Source: Candidatus Avelusimicrobium vaccinum
Lineage (GTDB): Bacteria; Elusimicrobiota; Elusimicrobia; Elusimicrobiales; Elusimicrobiaceae
Assembly: GCA_902794895.1 (NCBI GenBank)
Contig: CADBIY010000005.1
Span: forward strand, 64,001 to 99,001
Length of the DNA stretch: 35,001 nucleotides
Direction: 5' to 3'
Made by a program: the position numbers and the translations under genes. Positions 1-7,070 of this stretch are shown piece by piece (position 1 is the stretch's first letter; each line of letters opens with the position of its first letter). A model generated the notes under the pieces. The model saw nothing but the letters and a program-made list of their open reading frames with translations, searched no databases and had not been told where the DNA came from.

Positions 1-1
1 G

Positions 2-139
2 GAACCGGAACATTTAGCCACCATCCAAGGTATTGGTGAAAAAACCGCCGTTAAAATTATTGAAGGTGCTAAAAAACAGGTAGCCCTAAAACAAGGGCAC
101 GAGCAGGAGGAAGCGCATGACAACCAAGAAAACAACTAA
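2..139 (+). CDS. nusA: Transcription termination/antitermination protein NusA, C-terminal end (partial)
   Basis: The frame is open from base 2 and stops at 137-139, giving 45 residues of a protein whose start lies outside the window. The visible part contains a helix-hairpin-helix core (LATIQGIGEKTAVKII) followed by a charged, disordered Gln/Glu/Asn tail. NusA binds RNA polymerase and nascent RNA and modulates pausing and termination; many NusA proteins end in such helix-hairpin-helix repeats. The assignment rests mainly on context, because nusA directly precedes infB in most bacteria and here overlaps it by 23 bases, implying one operon with translational coupling. The motif alone would also fit other DNA-binding or RNA-binding proteins. 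Confidence 0.75.
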   Translation, partial: EPEHLATIQGIGEKTAVKIIEGAKKQVALKQGHEQEEAHDNQENN

Positions 140-2357
140 AGACGAAGAAGCCGCTTCCACCAAAAAACCGGCTACTAAAAAAACAACAACGAAAAAGGCA
201 ACGACTAAAAAAGCCGCTGATAAAACCGAGACAAAAAAAACGGCAACCAAAAAAACAACCGCCAAAACCGCGGTCAAAAAAACAGTAACTAAAAAAACAA
301 CGGCTAAAAAAATAGAAAAATCCGTTGAAAAAGCAGCTGTCATACAACCGGTTGAATCGCCCAAACCACAATCCGCTCCAAAACCGGTGGTTACGGCGGC
401 CCCCAAACCGACGGCTCCGGCTATGCCGGACGTTGCACCTAAACCCGTAGCCGAAAAACCAGCTCCGGTTCAACCCGCGCAACCGGCTCCAGCCTCCGTT
501 GTTACCAAACCTGCCCCACAACCGCAACCGGCCCATACGGACCGGCACGGTCATGCTAAACCGGTGGAACAAACCGTTCCTAAAAAAGATGAAAAAATCA
601 TCCGCATTGTGGGTACACCAACCGTCAAAGAACTAGCCGAAAAAATGAATATTCCCACCAACGAGTTTATAAAAAAACTCATGATGATGGGCATTTTTGC
701 AACGATCAACCAACGTATTGAAAAAGATATGTTGGAACTGATTGTAGACGAATGCGGATTTAAGGCCGAACTGGCTGAAGAAGATTTAACCGAAGAAGCA
801 CGCGAACTGATGGACTCGCAAGATGATCCCAAAGATCTCAAGCCGCGCAGTCCGGTAATTACGATCATGGGCCACGTAGACCATGGTAAGACCAGTTTGT
901 TAGATGCTATCCGTAAATCCAATGTAGTTGCCGGAGAAGCCGGGGCTATCACCCAGCATATTGGTGCGTACCGTGTCAAAACGCCGCGCGGTGTATTGAC
1001 CTTTTTAGACACGCCCGGCCACGAAGCATTTACAGCCATGCGTGCACGCGGGGCGCAAGCCACCGACATTGTGGTATTAGTGGTTTCCGCTACAGACGGT
1101 ATCATGCCGCAGACAATTGAAGCCATGGAACACGCAAAAGCAGCCGGTGCCCCTATTATTGTAGCCGTTAATAAAATTGATTTACCCGGGGCCAATGTAG
1201 ACCGTGTTAAACAAGATTTAGCGGCCCGTGGCCTTGTGCCAGAAGAATGGCAAGGAAACACCATTTTCGTGGAAATTTCCGCCAAAAAACATATCAATAT
1301 TGATAAGTTGCTGGAAATGATTGCCTTGCAAGCGGAAATGATGGAACTCAAAGCCAATCCGGACCGTCCCGGCGTTGGGGTTATTTTGGAAAGTAAGCGC
1401 GATAACAAACGCGGCGTTGTAGCCACTGTGCTTGTACAAAAAGGGACTATGAAAGTAGGCGATCCGTTTATCGTGGGCACAAACTATGGCCGTATCCGCG
1501 CGTTAATTGATGAAAATTCCCAACGTTACCAAAAAATCGGCCCGAGCGTGCCCGCGGAAATTCTGGGTATTAACGGCGAACCTCCGCAAGTGGGCGATAC
1601 GCTCTACATCATGACGAGCGAAAAAGAGGCCCGTTATGCGGCAGAAAAACGCAAATTGGCGCAAAAGGAAGACTCCCAAGCACACCGCAAACAAGCGTCC
1701 CTGATGAATCTGGCGAAAAATGACGAAAACGGAAACTCTGTCAAGAAACTCAGCCTCATCCTAAAGGCAGACGTGCAGGGCTCTATTGAAGCCATTAAAG
1801 ATGCCTTATTGCGCATTCCGTCTGACGAAGTGGAAGTGGATATTGTACTTTCCGCGCCGGGAAACATCAATGAAACGGATATTTTGCTAGCCAAAGCCAG
1901 TAATGCCGTTGTAATCGGTTTCCATGTGTCTACGGAAAACAAAGCACAAGCCGAAGCCGAACGCGAAGGTATTGAAATTCGCAACTACACGATTATCTTT
2001 GAACTCTTGGAAGATATTAAAGCCGCCATGGAAGGGTTATTGGAACCTGACGTGGTAGAAACCGTAGTCGGTACCGCCACCATCAAAAAAGTGATGAAAT
2101 TAAGTTCCGGGATTATTTCCGGTTCTTTCGTGGAAAGCGGAACGATTTACCGCGGTTATGAAGTACGCGTAAAACGCAACGGCGAAGAAGTGGGCCACGG
2201 AAAAGTAGGCGGCTTAAAACGCTTCAAAGATGACGTCAAAGAAGTAGAAAAAGGTTATGAATGCGGTATCTTGGTAGAAGGATTCAAAGGAGTTGCTGAA
2301 GGCGACACCATTGAATGTATCAAGAAAGAAACCGTAACTCGCAGAATTAAGATGTAA
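117..2357 (+). CDS. infB: Translation initiation factor IF-2
   Basis: This 746-residue GTPase brings initiator fMet-tRNA to the 30S subunit and promotes subunit joining. Residues 1-150 are a low-complexity linker, first Lys/Thr/Ala repeats (TKKxTxKK) and then a Pro/Ala stretch. An IF2-N fold follows (about 163-215), then the G domain with GHVDHGKTS near residue 251 (P loop), DTPGHE near 298 and NKID near 353, then domains II, III and IV ending RRIKM. The start is the ATG at 117, preceded by AGGAGG at good spacing. It overlaps the nusA end. The last 28 codons are repeated twice more downstream (see repeat entry), so the true ancestral 3' end may be the third copy. Confidence 0.98.
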   Translation: MTTKKTTKDEEAASTKKPATKKTTTKKATTKKAADKTETKKTATKKTTAKTAVKKTVTKKTTAKKIEKSVEKAAVIQPVESPKPQSAPKPVVTAAPKPTAPAMPDVAPKPVAEKPAPVQPAQPAPASVVTKPAPQPQPAHTDRHGHAKPVEQTVPKKDEKIIRIVGTPTVKELAEKMNIPTNEFIKKLMMMGIFATINQRIEKDMLELIVDECGFKAELAEEDLTEEARELMDSQDDPKDLKPRSPVITIMGHVDHGKTSLLDAIRKSNVVAGEAGAITQHIGAYRVKTPRGVLTFLDTPGHEAFTAMRARGAQATDIVVLVVSATDGIMPQTIEAMEHAKAAGAPIIVAVNKIDLPGANVDRVKQDLAARGLVPEEWQGNTIFVEISAKKHINIDKLLEMIALQAEMMELKANPDRPGVGVILESKRDNKRGVVATVLVQKGTMKVGDPFIVGTNYGRIRALIDENSQRYQKIGPSVPAEILGINGEPPQVGDTLYIMTSEKEARYAAEKRKLAQKEDSQAHRKQASLMNLAKNDENGNSVKKLSLILKADVQGSIEAIKDALLRIPSDEVEVDIVLSAPGNINETDILLAKASNAVVIGFHVSTENKAQAEAEREGIEIRNYTIIFELLEDIKAAMEGLLEPDVVETVVGTATIKKVMKLSSGIISGSFVESGTIYRGYEVRVKRNGEEVGHGKVGGLKRFKDDVKEVEKGYECGILVEGFKGVAEGDTIECIKKETVTRRIKM

Positions 2358-2375
2358 TTTTAATTCTTACGCATG

Positions 2376-2405
2376 AAAACCCCGAAGCGAACGCCGAGGG
2401 GTTTT
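2376..2405 (+). terminator. Intrinsic terminator of infB, repeat copy 1
   Basis: The arms AAAACCCC (2376-2383) and GGGGTTTT (2398-2405) pair around a 14-base loop that has a small inner GCG/CGC stem. The run of T at the end of the right arm completes the terminator. It lies 18 bases after the infB stop codon. Confidence 0.85.
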
Positions 2406-2520
2406 CTTATGCCCAACAGTAGAAGGATTCAAAGGAGTTGCTGAAGGCGACATCATTGAATGTATCAAGAAAGAAACCGTTACTCGCAGAATTAAGATGT
2501 AATTTTAATTCTTACGCATG

Positions 2521-2550
2521 AAAACCCCGAAGCGAACGCCGAGGGGTTTT
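2521..2550 (+). terminator. Intrinsic terminator, repeat copy 2
   Basis: This is an exact copy of the 2376-2405 hairpin, 145 bases downstream, carried by the second repeat unit. The two terminators in series should make read-through from infB toward rbfA low. Confidence 0.8.
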
Positions 2551-2710
2551 CTTATGCCCAACAGCAGAAGGATTCAAAGGAATTGCTGAAGGCGACATCA
2601 TTGAATGTATCAAGAAAGAAACCGTTACACGCCGAATTAAAATGTAACCCCTCCGGGGCCGGCAAACAGCCTCCAAACGCAAACAAAAGTTTACACTTCG
2701 CTAAATGGAA

Positions 2711-2735
2711 AGCCCCGGTAAAAACCGGGGCTTTT
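2711..2735. terminator. Intrinsic terminator between infB repeats and the convergent pilin gene
   Basis: AGCCCCGGT (2711-2719) pairs perfectly with ACCGGGGCT (2724-2732) around a 4-base loop. T follows on the plus strand and a T-rich stretch follows on the minus strand. It can serve infB transcripts and the minus-strand pilin gene that ends at 2761. Confidence 0.85.
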
Positions 2736-2760
2736 GGCTAACAATTAAACGCAACTAAAT

Positions 2761-3279
2761 TTATTCTGTAAAACATACCTCTCCGGTAAGGCAAAAATCT
2801 GTGGCATTTTTGGCATCCGACAAGATTGTTTTACATAATTTCGTATCTCCTCCACCAGTATCACTTCCCCAACCGGTACAATACTTTTTCCCATTGACTA
2901 CATACAAGGCGACATCACCGTTACCGAGACCCAAATCCCCATAATACACAACTGCAGGTTCGTATTTGGATATATTATTAATCTGTTCCGATTCATAAAC
3001 GGTAACATACATAGATGGATTCTCGGAAAATATCCAATTGTCAAACGAAAGTGCCAGTTCTTCCAACGGATAAACAACCCCATCCGTATCTTCTTCCATA
3101 TTCTTAATTTTTTCAGCATCGTTAACCGCTTTGATGGCTGTCCACGCTTGTACGATGCGGGACTTCGTAACAGCCTTTTGATATTGCGGCAGCGCAACAC
3201 TGGCCAAAATACCGATAATTAACACCACTACTAATAATTCTATTAGCGTAAAACCTGCGTTAAGTTGTTTTGTTTTCAT
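2761..3279 (-). CDS. Type IV pilin-like protein (prepilin N-terminal motif)
   Basis: This is a 172-residue prepilin. The short basic leader (MKTKQLNAG) ends in the Gly cleaved by prepilin peptidase PilD, and is followed by FTLIELLVVVLIIGILAS with the conserved Glu5. It then reads ALPQYQKAVTKSR and a variable soluble domain that contains several Cys. The mature protein would sit in the inner membrane and assemble into a pilus or pseudopilus. The ATG at 3279 is chosen because it gives a normal leader and has GGGAG 8 bases upstream; an earlier in-frame start would give an atypical leader. It lies on the opposite strand between infB and rbfA, normally adjacent genes. Major pilin, minor pilin and type II secretion pseudopilin cannot be told apart here. 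Confidence 0.9.
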   Translation of the reverse strand: MKTKQLNAGFTLIELLVVVLIIGILASVALPQYQKAVTKSRIVQAWTAIKAVNDAEKIKNMEEDTDGVVYPLEELALSFDNWIFSENPSMYVTVYESEQINNISKYEPAVVYYGDLGLGNGDVALYVVNGKKYCTGWGSDTGGGDTKLCKTILSDAKNATDFCLTGEVCFTE

Positions 3280-3310
3280 TCCACATACTCCCGTATTTAT
3301 ATAGTACTGC

Positions 3311-3341
3311 AAATTTAAATTTACCAAAAAAAAGAAGTCAA
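3311..3341 (-). promoter_or_regulatory. Candidate promoter of the pilin gene
   Basis: On the minus strand a TTGACT box (3341-3336) is followed by a run of T and then TAAATTTAAATTTG, within which TTAAAT lies 17 bases from the -35. The arrangement TTGAC, T-run, GRTAAATTT, ATTTG is repeated upstream of the pilin at 24080-24646, which supports a shared pilin promoter. The exact -10 is uncertain. Confidence 0.45.
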
Positions 3342-3393
3342 GCCCTTTTTGTTTAGAAGGAATAATAACTTTATTATAGCAGATAAATTCAAA

Positions 3394-3765
3394 ATGCTAA
3401 AAAACATGATAGATAGAATTAAACGGTTAGAAACCCTTTTATTAGAAGAAATTAATACGCTTATTACCAAAATGGCCGCCAATGGCGATTTTGGCGGTTT
3501 TGTGACAATTACGGCAGTACATCTTTCCAAAGATTTAACCCACGCAAAAGTTTTTTTCTCCGTCTTTGGAAGTCCGGATGACCGCAAAAAAACGCAAGAA
3601 GCCCTTGATCTGTTGCGAAAAGAAATCGGGGCGCAACTACGCGGACGGCTCCACTTAAAACGAATTCCTTCTTTTACCTTTGAATATGACGACACGCCTG
3701 AAAAAGCCTCCCGTGTTGAAGCCATTTTTCAAGTGATTGAAAAGGAACACGAACATGGAAAATAA
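3394..3765 (+). CDS. rbfA: Ribosome-binding factor A
   Basis: RbfA is a small KH-fold protein needed for late maturation of the 30S subunit and 16S rRNA 5' end processing. The 123 residues match the family layout: an N-terminal helix (MIDRIKRLETLLLEEIN), then VTITAVHLSKDLTHAKVFFSV, a helix with multiple Lys/Arg, and LRGRLHLKRIPSFTFEYDD. The start is uncertain. ATGs at 3394 and 3406 both fit the family length but neither has a clear Shine-Dalgarno; a TTG at 3349 is possible but lies in likely promoter sequence (TTGTTT at 3349, TATTAT at 3372, 17-base spacer). Its stop overlaps the next gene by 11 bases. The upstream pilin insertion and terminators imply that it has its own promoter. Confidence 0.93.
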   Translation: MLKNMIDRIKRLETLLLEEINTLITKMAANGDFGGFVTITAVHLSKDLTHAKVFFSVFGSPDDRKKTQEALDLLRKEIGAQLRGRLHLKRIPSFTFEYDDTPEKASRVEAIFQVIEKEHEHGK

Positions 3766-4753
3766 ACACGCCAGTTTACAAGCCATTTGGCAGGCAATCC
3801 ATGCCGGGAAAAAATTTTTTATTGCCGGGCATCTTAACCCGGATGGGGATTCTTTAGGTTGCACACTGGCCATGACGTCTCTTTTGGAACGGTTGGGTAA
3901 AACGGTCTACGCTTACGCGGCCCCTGCCATTGGCAATGATCTAAAATTTTTACCGGGTCTGGAAAAAGTACATGTCGGCGTATTACCTGAAAAAGCAGAT
4001 TTTGATACCGTTATTTTACTGGAATGTTCCGATCGGCAGCGCGGAGGCGATTTGGAATTTGTTCTTCAGCCGGCCAAAACGCTTGTGAATATAGACCACC
4101 ATTTAGTCAGTGATGCCTACGGACACGTCAATCATATTGATTCCAAAGCCTCTTCTACCGCAGAAATTATTTTTCAATTATTTGAAGCGTATAATGAAGA
4201 ACATACTTTATTGCCGACCGAGCAAGAAGCAACGTGCCTGTATACCGGGTTGGTAACCGATACCGGCCGTTTTGTGCATTCTAACACAACCGCAGAAGCG
4301 TTACGCGTGGCTTCGGCCTTAGTAGCATTAGGGGCCAACGTTCATCAAATTAACCAAGTGATTTACTTCACCAAATCGTATATTGAATTAAAATTATTAG
4401 GCAGAGCGTTGGAAAAAATGGAAATGCGCTTTGACAATAAATACAGTCAAATTATTTTAACCCGCCGGGATTTTGAATCCTTTGGGGCCACCCCTGCCCA
4501 AACGCAGGGTATCGTCAGCCAACCCACTATGATTCCCGGCGTAGAAGTTTCCGCCTTGATCAAAGAAGAGCCGGACAAAGTATCCGTCAATTTGCGTTCT
4601 CGCGGAAGCGCAGATGTGAGCGCAATTGCCCAGCAGTTTGGCGGTGGCGGTCATGCGCGCGCGGCCGGATTTAAAGTAACCGGAAAATCAGTCAGCGAAG
4701 TGGCGGATGCCTTAGCCGAAGTGGTACATCATGTCGTTAAAGACATTCACTGA
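3755..4753 (+). CDS. nrnA: DHH-family phosphoesterase, NrnA-like (oligoribonuclease / pAp phosphatase)
   Basis: The 332-residue protein has a DHH domain with HLNPDGDSLG near residue 26, an aspartate-rich second motif, the signature DHH in NIDHHLVSD, and a C-terminal DHHA1 domain with GGGGHARAAGF. NrnA-type enzymes degrade short RNA oligonucleotides and dephosphorylate 3'-phosphoadenosine 5'-phosphate using Mn in the cytoplasm. The gene commonly sits between rbfA and truB, as here. The ATG at 3755 is chosen because AAGGA lies 8 bases upstream and it overlaps the rbfA stop; an in-frame start at 3737 lacks this. It overlaps truB by 23 bases, so translation is probably coupled. Confidence 0.9.
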   Translation: MENKHASLQAIWQAIHAGKKFFIAGHLNPDGDSLGCTLAMTSLLERLGKTVYAYAAPAIGNDLKFLPGLEKVHVGVLPEKADFDTVILLECSDRQRGGDLEFVLQPAKTLVNIDHHLVSDAYGHVNHIDSKASSTAEIIFQLFEAYNEEHTLLPTEQEATCLYTGLVTDTGRFVHSNTTAEALRVASALVALGANVHQINQVIYFTKSYIELKLLGRALEKMEMRFDNKYSQIILTRRDFESFGATPAQTQGIVSQPTMIPGVEVSALIKEEPDKVSVNLRSRGSADVSAIAQQFGGGGHARAAGFKVTGKSVSEVADALAEVVHHVVKDIH

Positions 4754-5438
4754 ACCCCTGAAAAGCGGTCTATTACTAATTGATAAGCCGAAAGATTTTT
4801 CGTCTCATGACATAATTGCGGTTTGCCGCCGCGAATTAAAAACTAAAAAAATCGGGCACAGCGGCACTTTGGACCCTATGGCTACCGGACTGTTAATTTT
4901 ATTAGTCGGACGAAAAGCCACCAAGCAACAACCTTCTTTCTTGCAACTTTCTAAGCGCTACCGGGCCACGTTATCCTTAGGGCAAGAAACGGATTCTTGG
5001 GATGCTTACGGAACCCTAACACAAGAGCAACCAATTCCTCCTCTTACCCAACACCAGGTAGAAGTTGCTACCCAAAAATTAAGCGGACTTATTGAGCAAC
5101 CGATCCCGTTTTTTAGTGCAAAACGTATCCAAGGTAAACATATGTACGAACTCGCCCGCAAAGGCAAAGAGATAGAACGGAAATATAATCAGGTGTCTGT
5201 TGAATGGGCACAAGTTACATTAAATTCCCCCACCACGATTGAATTTACCGTAGATTGTTCGTGTGGTACCTATGTCCGTTCGTTGGGTTATTTACTGGCC
5301 CGTGCACTGGGAACCGTAGGCCATTTAACCCAATTACGGCGTGAAAAAATTGGTTCTTATGAGGTAACTCATGCCTTGGACGGAAATTTATTAAAAGGAA
5401 TTGGACCAGCACTGTACCAATATGTAAAAGAATTATGA
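4731..5438 (+). CDS. truB: tRNA pseudouridine(55) synthase TruB
   Basis: TruB converts U55 in the T loop of tRNAs to pseudouridine. The 235-residue protein shows the motif I stretch GLLLIDKPKDFSSHD, the catalytic-Asp motif GHSGTLDPMATGLL near residue 47, KRYRATLSLG, and the DCSCGTYVRSLGYLLA motif. It is a little shorter than E. coli TruB, lacking much of the C-terminal extension. It starts inside nrnA and ends with an ATGA overlap with ribF, so it is in the same operon. Confidence 0.96.
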   Translation: MSLKTFTEPLKSGLLLIDKPKDFSSHDIIAVCRRELKTKKIGHSGTLDPMATGLLILLVGRKATKQQPSFLQLSKRYRATLSLGQETDSWDAYGTLTQEQPIPPLTQHQVEVATQKLSGLIEQPIPFFSAKRIQGKHMYELARKGKEIERKYNQVSVEWAQVTLNSPTTIEFTVDCSCGTYVRSLGYLLARALGTVGHLTQLRREKIGSYEVTHALDGNLLKGIGPALYQYVKEL

Positions 5439-6337
5439 ATTTAAAAAACTTTATTACCATTGGCACCTTTGACGGAGTTCATACCGGGCATCAAGCGTTG
5501 TTTAGACGGTTGGAAACCCTAGCCGTTCAATTCCGTCAAAAACCACTCGTTTTATATTTTCCTTTTCCCCCAAAAACATTGCTTAGTATTGCACCGGAAA
5601 TGACGGTTTTAACAACACCGGAAGAAAAAAAACACGTATTAAAAGAAATCGGTACCCCTGCTAAGCCGCTGGATTTCTTCCAGTATCAGGGATATTCCCC
5701 CGCTGATTTTTTTAACTTACTGCTTACCAAGTATCATCTGGGCGGATTTTTGGCAGGGGCAGATTTTGCTTTTGGTAAAAACCGCCAAGGCGATATTGAG
5801 TTATTACGCACCTTATGCCGGGAAAACAATATTCCCTTTTTGGTGGCTCAATTCCAAAAAACCGGAACCGAAAAGATTTCTTCTTCTTTAATTCGTAAGA
5901 TACTTGCTTCCGGCGATATTATGCGGGCAAACACCTTATTAGGCCGTCCGTATGAGTTGAGCGGTCGCGTCATCAAAGGGCACCAATTAGGCCGGAAATT
6001 GGGGTTTCCAACCGCCAATTTAGATACCGGAATTTACAAAATTTTACCCTTAGGTGTATTTGCCGTTAAAGTACGTGTCGGCCGGAAATTTTATAATGGG
6101 TTTTGCAATATCGGGTTTCGGCCTACCGTCAACACCTTAAATACTAAATTGCCCCTGGTAGAGGTTAATATTTTCGATTTTAAACAAAGCATCTATGGAC
6201 GAAAAATTACGATTTGGTTTGTAGAAAAATTGCGAAATGAAACAAAATTTGAGGGGCTTGCGGCATTAACCGCCCAATTACAAAAAGACCGGGAAAACGC
6301 AAAAAAAATACTCAAAAATTTGTACTGGAAGAAATAG
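5435..6337 (+). CDS. ribF: Bifunctional riboflavin kinase / FAD synthetase
   Basis: This 300-residue enzyme phosphorylates riboflavin to FMN and then adenylates it to FAD. The N-terminal nucleotidyltransferase half has ITIGTFDGVHTGHQALF, and the middle has GADFAFGKNRQG and ISSSLIRKILASG. The C-terminal flavokinase half begins GRVIKGHQLGRKLGFPTANL and contains the GVFAVKVR and NIGFRPTV segments. It starts on the truB stop (ATGA) and is the last gene of the operon, followed by a strong terminator. Confidence 0.96.
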   Translation: MNLKNFITIGTFDGVHTGHQALFRRLETLAVQFRQKPLVLYFPFPPKTLLSIAPEMTVLTTPEEKKHVLKEIGTPAKPLDFFQYQGYSPADFFNLLLTKYHLGGFLAGADFAFGKNRQGDIELLRTLCRENNIPFLVAQFQKTGTEKISSSLIRKILASGDIMRANTLLGRPYELSGRVIKGHQLGRKLGFPTANLDTGIYKILPLGVFAVKVRVGRKFYNGFCNIGFRPTVNTLNTKLPLVEVNIFDFKQSIYGRKITIWFVEKLRNETKFEGLAALTAQLQKDRENAKKILKNLYWKK

Positions 6338-6341
6338 TAAA

Positions 6342-6370
6342 AAAAGGAGCAATTTCTAATTGCTCCTTTT
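6342..6370. terminator. Intrinsic terminator between ribF and queH (convergent)
   Basis: A 12-bp stem (6342-6353 with 6359-6370, core GGAGCAAT) has a 5-base loop and runs of A and T on both sides. It can act in both directions, for ribF on the plus strand and queH on the minus strand. Confidence 0.85.
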
Positions 6371-6456
6371 ATTTCTTAGTAAGATAAGTTATGTATGCAC
6401 CGGTATATCTTGATTTTCTTTTTTTCAAAAAGAAAGAGCCCCTAACACAAGCGAAA

Positions 6457-6999
6457 TTAATTATTTTTTAAACTGTACTTACAGCCACAATAGGTCTGTT
6501 GGTATAATTGAAATTCTTGAATAAGTGCCCGGCGTAAATCTTCCAGTCCGTCTTTACGCCAATTTTTGGCCCAATAAGGCTTTCCTACCTCGCACCAAGC
6601 CTGTTGGGCCGCCCGGTTAACCTGGTCTAAATCTTTATAGCGCGATACCCCTAACACAGACGTTACCGCCTCAAAATGATGTTCTTTGGCATATTCTTCT
6701 GCCTTTTTTAGCCGCATATAAAAGCAACGGGAACAACGTTTACCGCGTTCTGGCTCTTGCTCTAATCCGCGAACGGCTTTATCCCATACTTCAGGCTCGT
6801 AGGGTAAATCTACAAAAGAGGCACCCATAGCCGCACAAAGACGTTGTTGTTCATCCCGTCGTTTTTCGTATTCTTCCTTAGGAAAAATATTTGGATTATA
6901 AAATAGAACTGTAATTTTAATGCCGTCATCCACTAATTTTTTGATCACGGCACACGAACAGGGTGCACAGCAGGAAAGGACTAAAAGATTCTTATACAT
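6457..6999 (-). CDS. queH: Epoxyqueuosine reductase QueH
   Basis: QueH carries out the last step of queuosine synthesis, reducing epoxyqueuosine in tRNA to queuosine; it is the non-orthologous replacement of QueG. The 180 residues show the family cysteines: SCCAPCSC near residue 9, GKRCSRCFYMR near 87, and YCGCKYS close to the C-terminus. These bind a [4Fe-4S] cluster and a second metal in studied members. HEVLYNPNIFP-type residues appear as LFYNPNIFPKEEYEKR. The ATG is only 6 bases from a -10-like box and has no Shine-Dalgarno, so the transcript may be leaderless. No other queuosine genes are in the window. Confidence 0.92.
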   Translation of the reverse strand: MYKNLLVLSCCAPCSCAVIKKLVDDGIKITVLFYNPNIFPKEEYEKRRDEQQRLCAAMGASFVDLPYEPEVWDKAVRGLEQEPERGKRCSRCFYMRLKKAEEYAKEHHFEAVTSVLGVSRYKDLDQVNRAAQQAWCEVGKPYWAKNWRKDGLEDLRRALIQEFQLYQQTYCGCKYSLKNN

Positions 7000-7005
7000 A
7001 TTTAT

Positions 7006-7014
7006 AGTGTAGCA
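7006..7014 (-). promoter_or_regulatory. Extended -10 promoter of queH, leaderless spacing
   Basis: Minus strand TGC (7014-7012) is followed by TACACT (7011-7006), then 6 bases, then the queH ATG. The TGC starts 3 bases after the rpsA terminator hairpin ends. Transcription would begin at or next to the start codon. Confidence 0.6.
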
Positions 7015-7017
7015 GAT

Positions 7018-7046
7018 AAAAAGTCCCGGATAAACCGGGACTTTTT
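7018..7046 (-). terminator. Intrinsic terminator of rpsA
   Basis: A 12-bp stem (7018-7029 with 7035-7046, core GTCCCGG/CCGGGAC) has a 5-base loop and T runs on the minus strand. It lies 24 bases beyond the rpsA stop and abuts the queH promoter. Confidence 0.9.
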
Positions 7047-7070
7047 AACAGACGCATTCAAACTAACGGA

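Larger units (their letters stand above)
2274..2647 (+). repeat. Tandem repeat of the infB 3' end plus terminator, period 145 bp
   Basis: The last 84 bases of infB (2274-2357) recur at 2419-2502 and again at 2564-2647, exactly 145 bases apart. The first two copies are each followed by the same spacer and the same terminator hairpin; the third runs into unrelated sequence with a different terminator. The copies differ at a few bases, mostly silent with respect to the IF-2 reading (GTA/GTT, AAG/AAA, AGA/CGA) plus ACC/ATC and GTT/ATT. All three keep an uninterrupted IF-2 tail and its TAA. Copies 2 and 3 have no start codon or ribosome site and are not predicted to be translated. Confidence 0.95.

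Noticed and set aside
69-572. Long minus-strand open frame rich in Phe, Gly and Arg opposite the infB start
   Set aside because: It is the complement of the Lys/Thr repeat of IF-2; low-complexity coding DNA gives long antisense frames. No ribosome site or family match.
551-1480. 309-residue minus-strand frame opposite infB
   Set aside because: It is fully antisense to conserved IF-2 GTPase motifs and its translation has no recognisable domain.
2419-2647. Separate small genes encoded by infB tail copies 2 and 3
   Set aside because: The frames are open but lack a start codon and ribosome site and follow a terminator.
3311-3341. Sigma-54 promoter for the pilins
   Set aside because: Pilin genes are often sigma-54 dependent, but the GG and GC here are 13 bases apart rather than 10, and no TGGCAC-like box is present.
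3349-3393. TTG start of rbfA at 3349
   Set aside because: It would add 15 residues not found in the family and lies in the likely promoter region.
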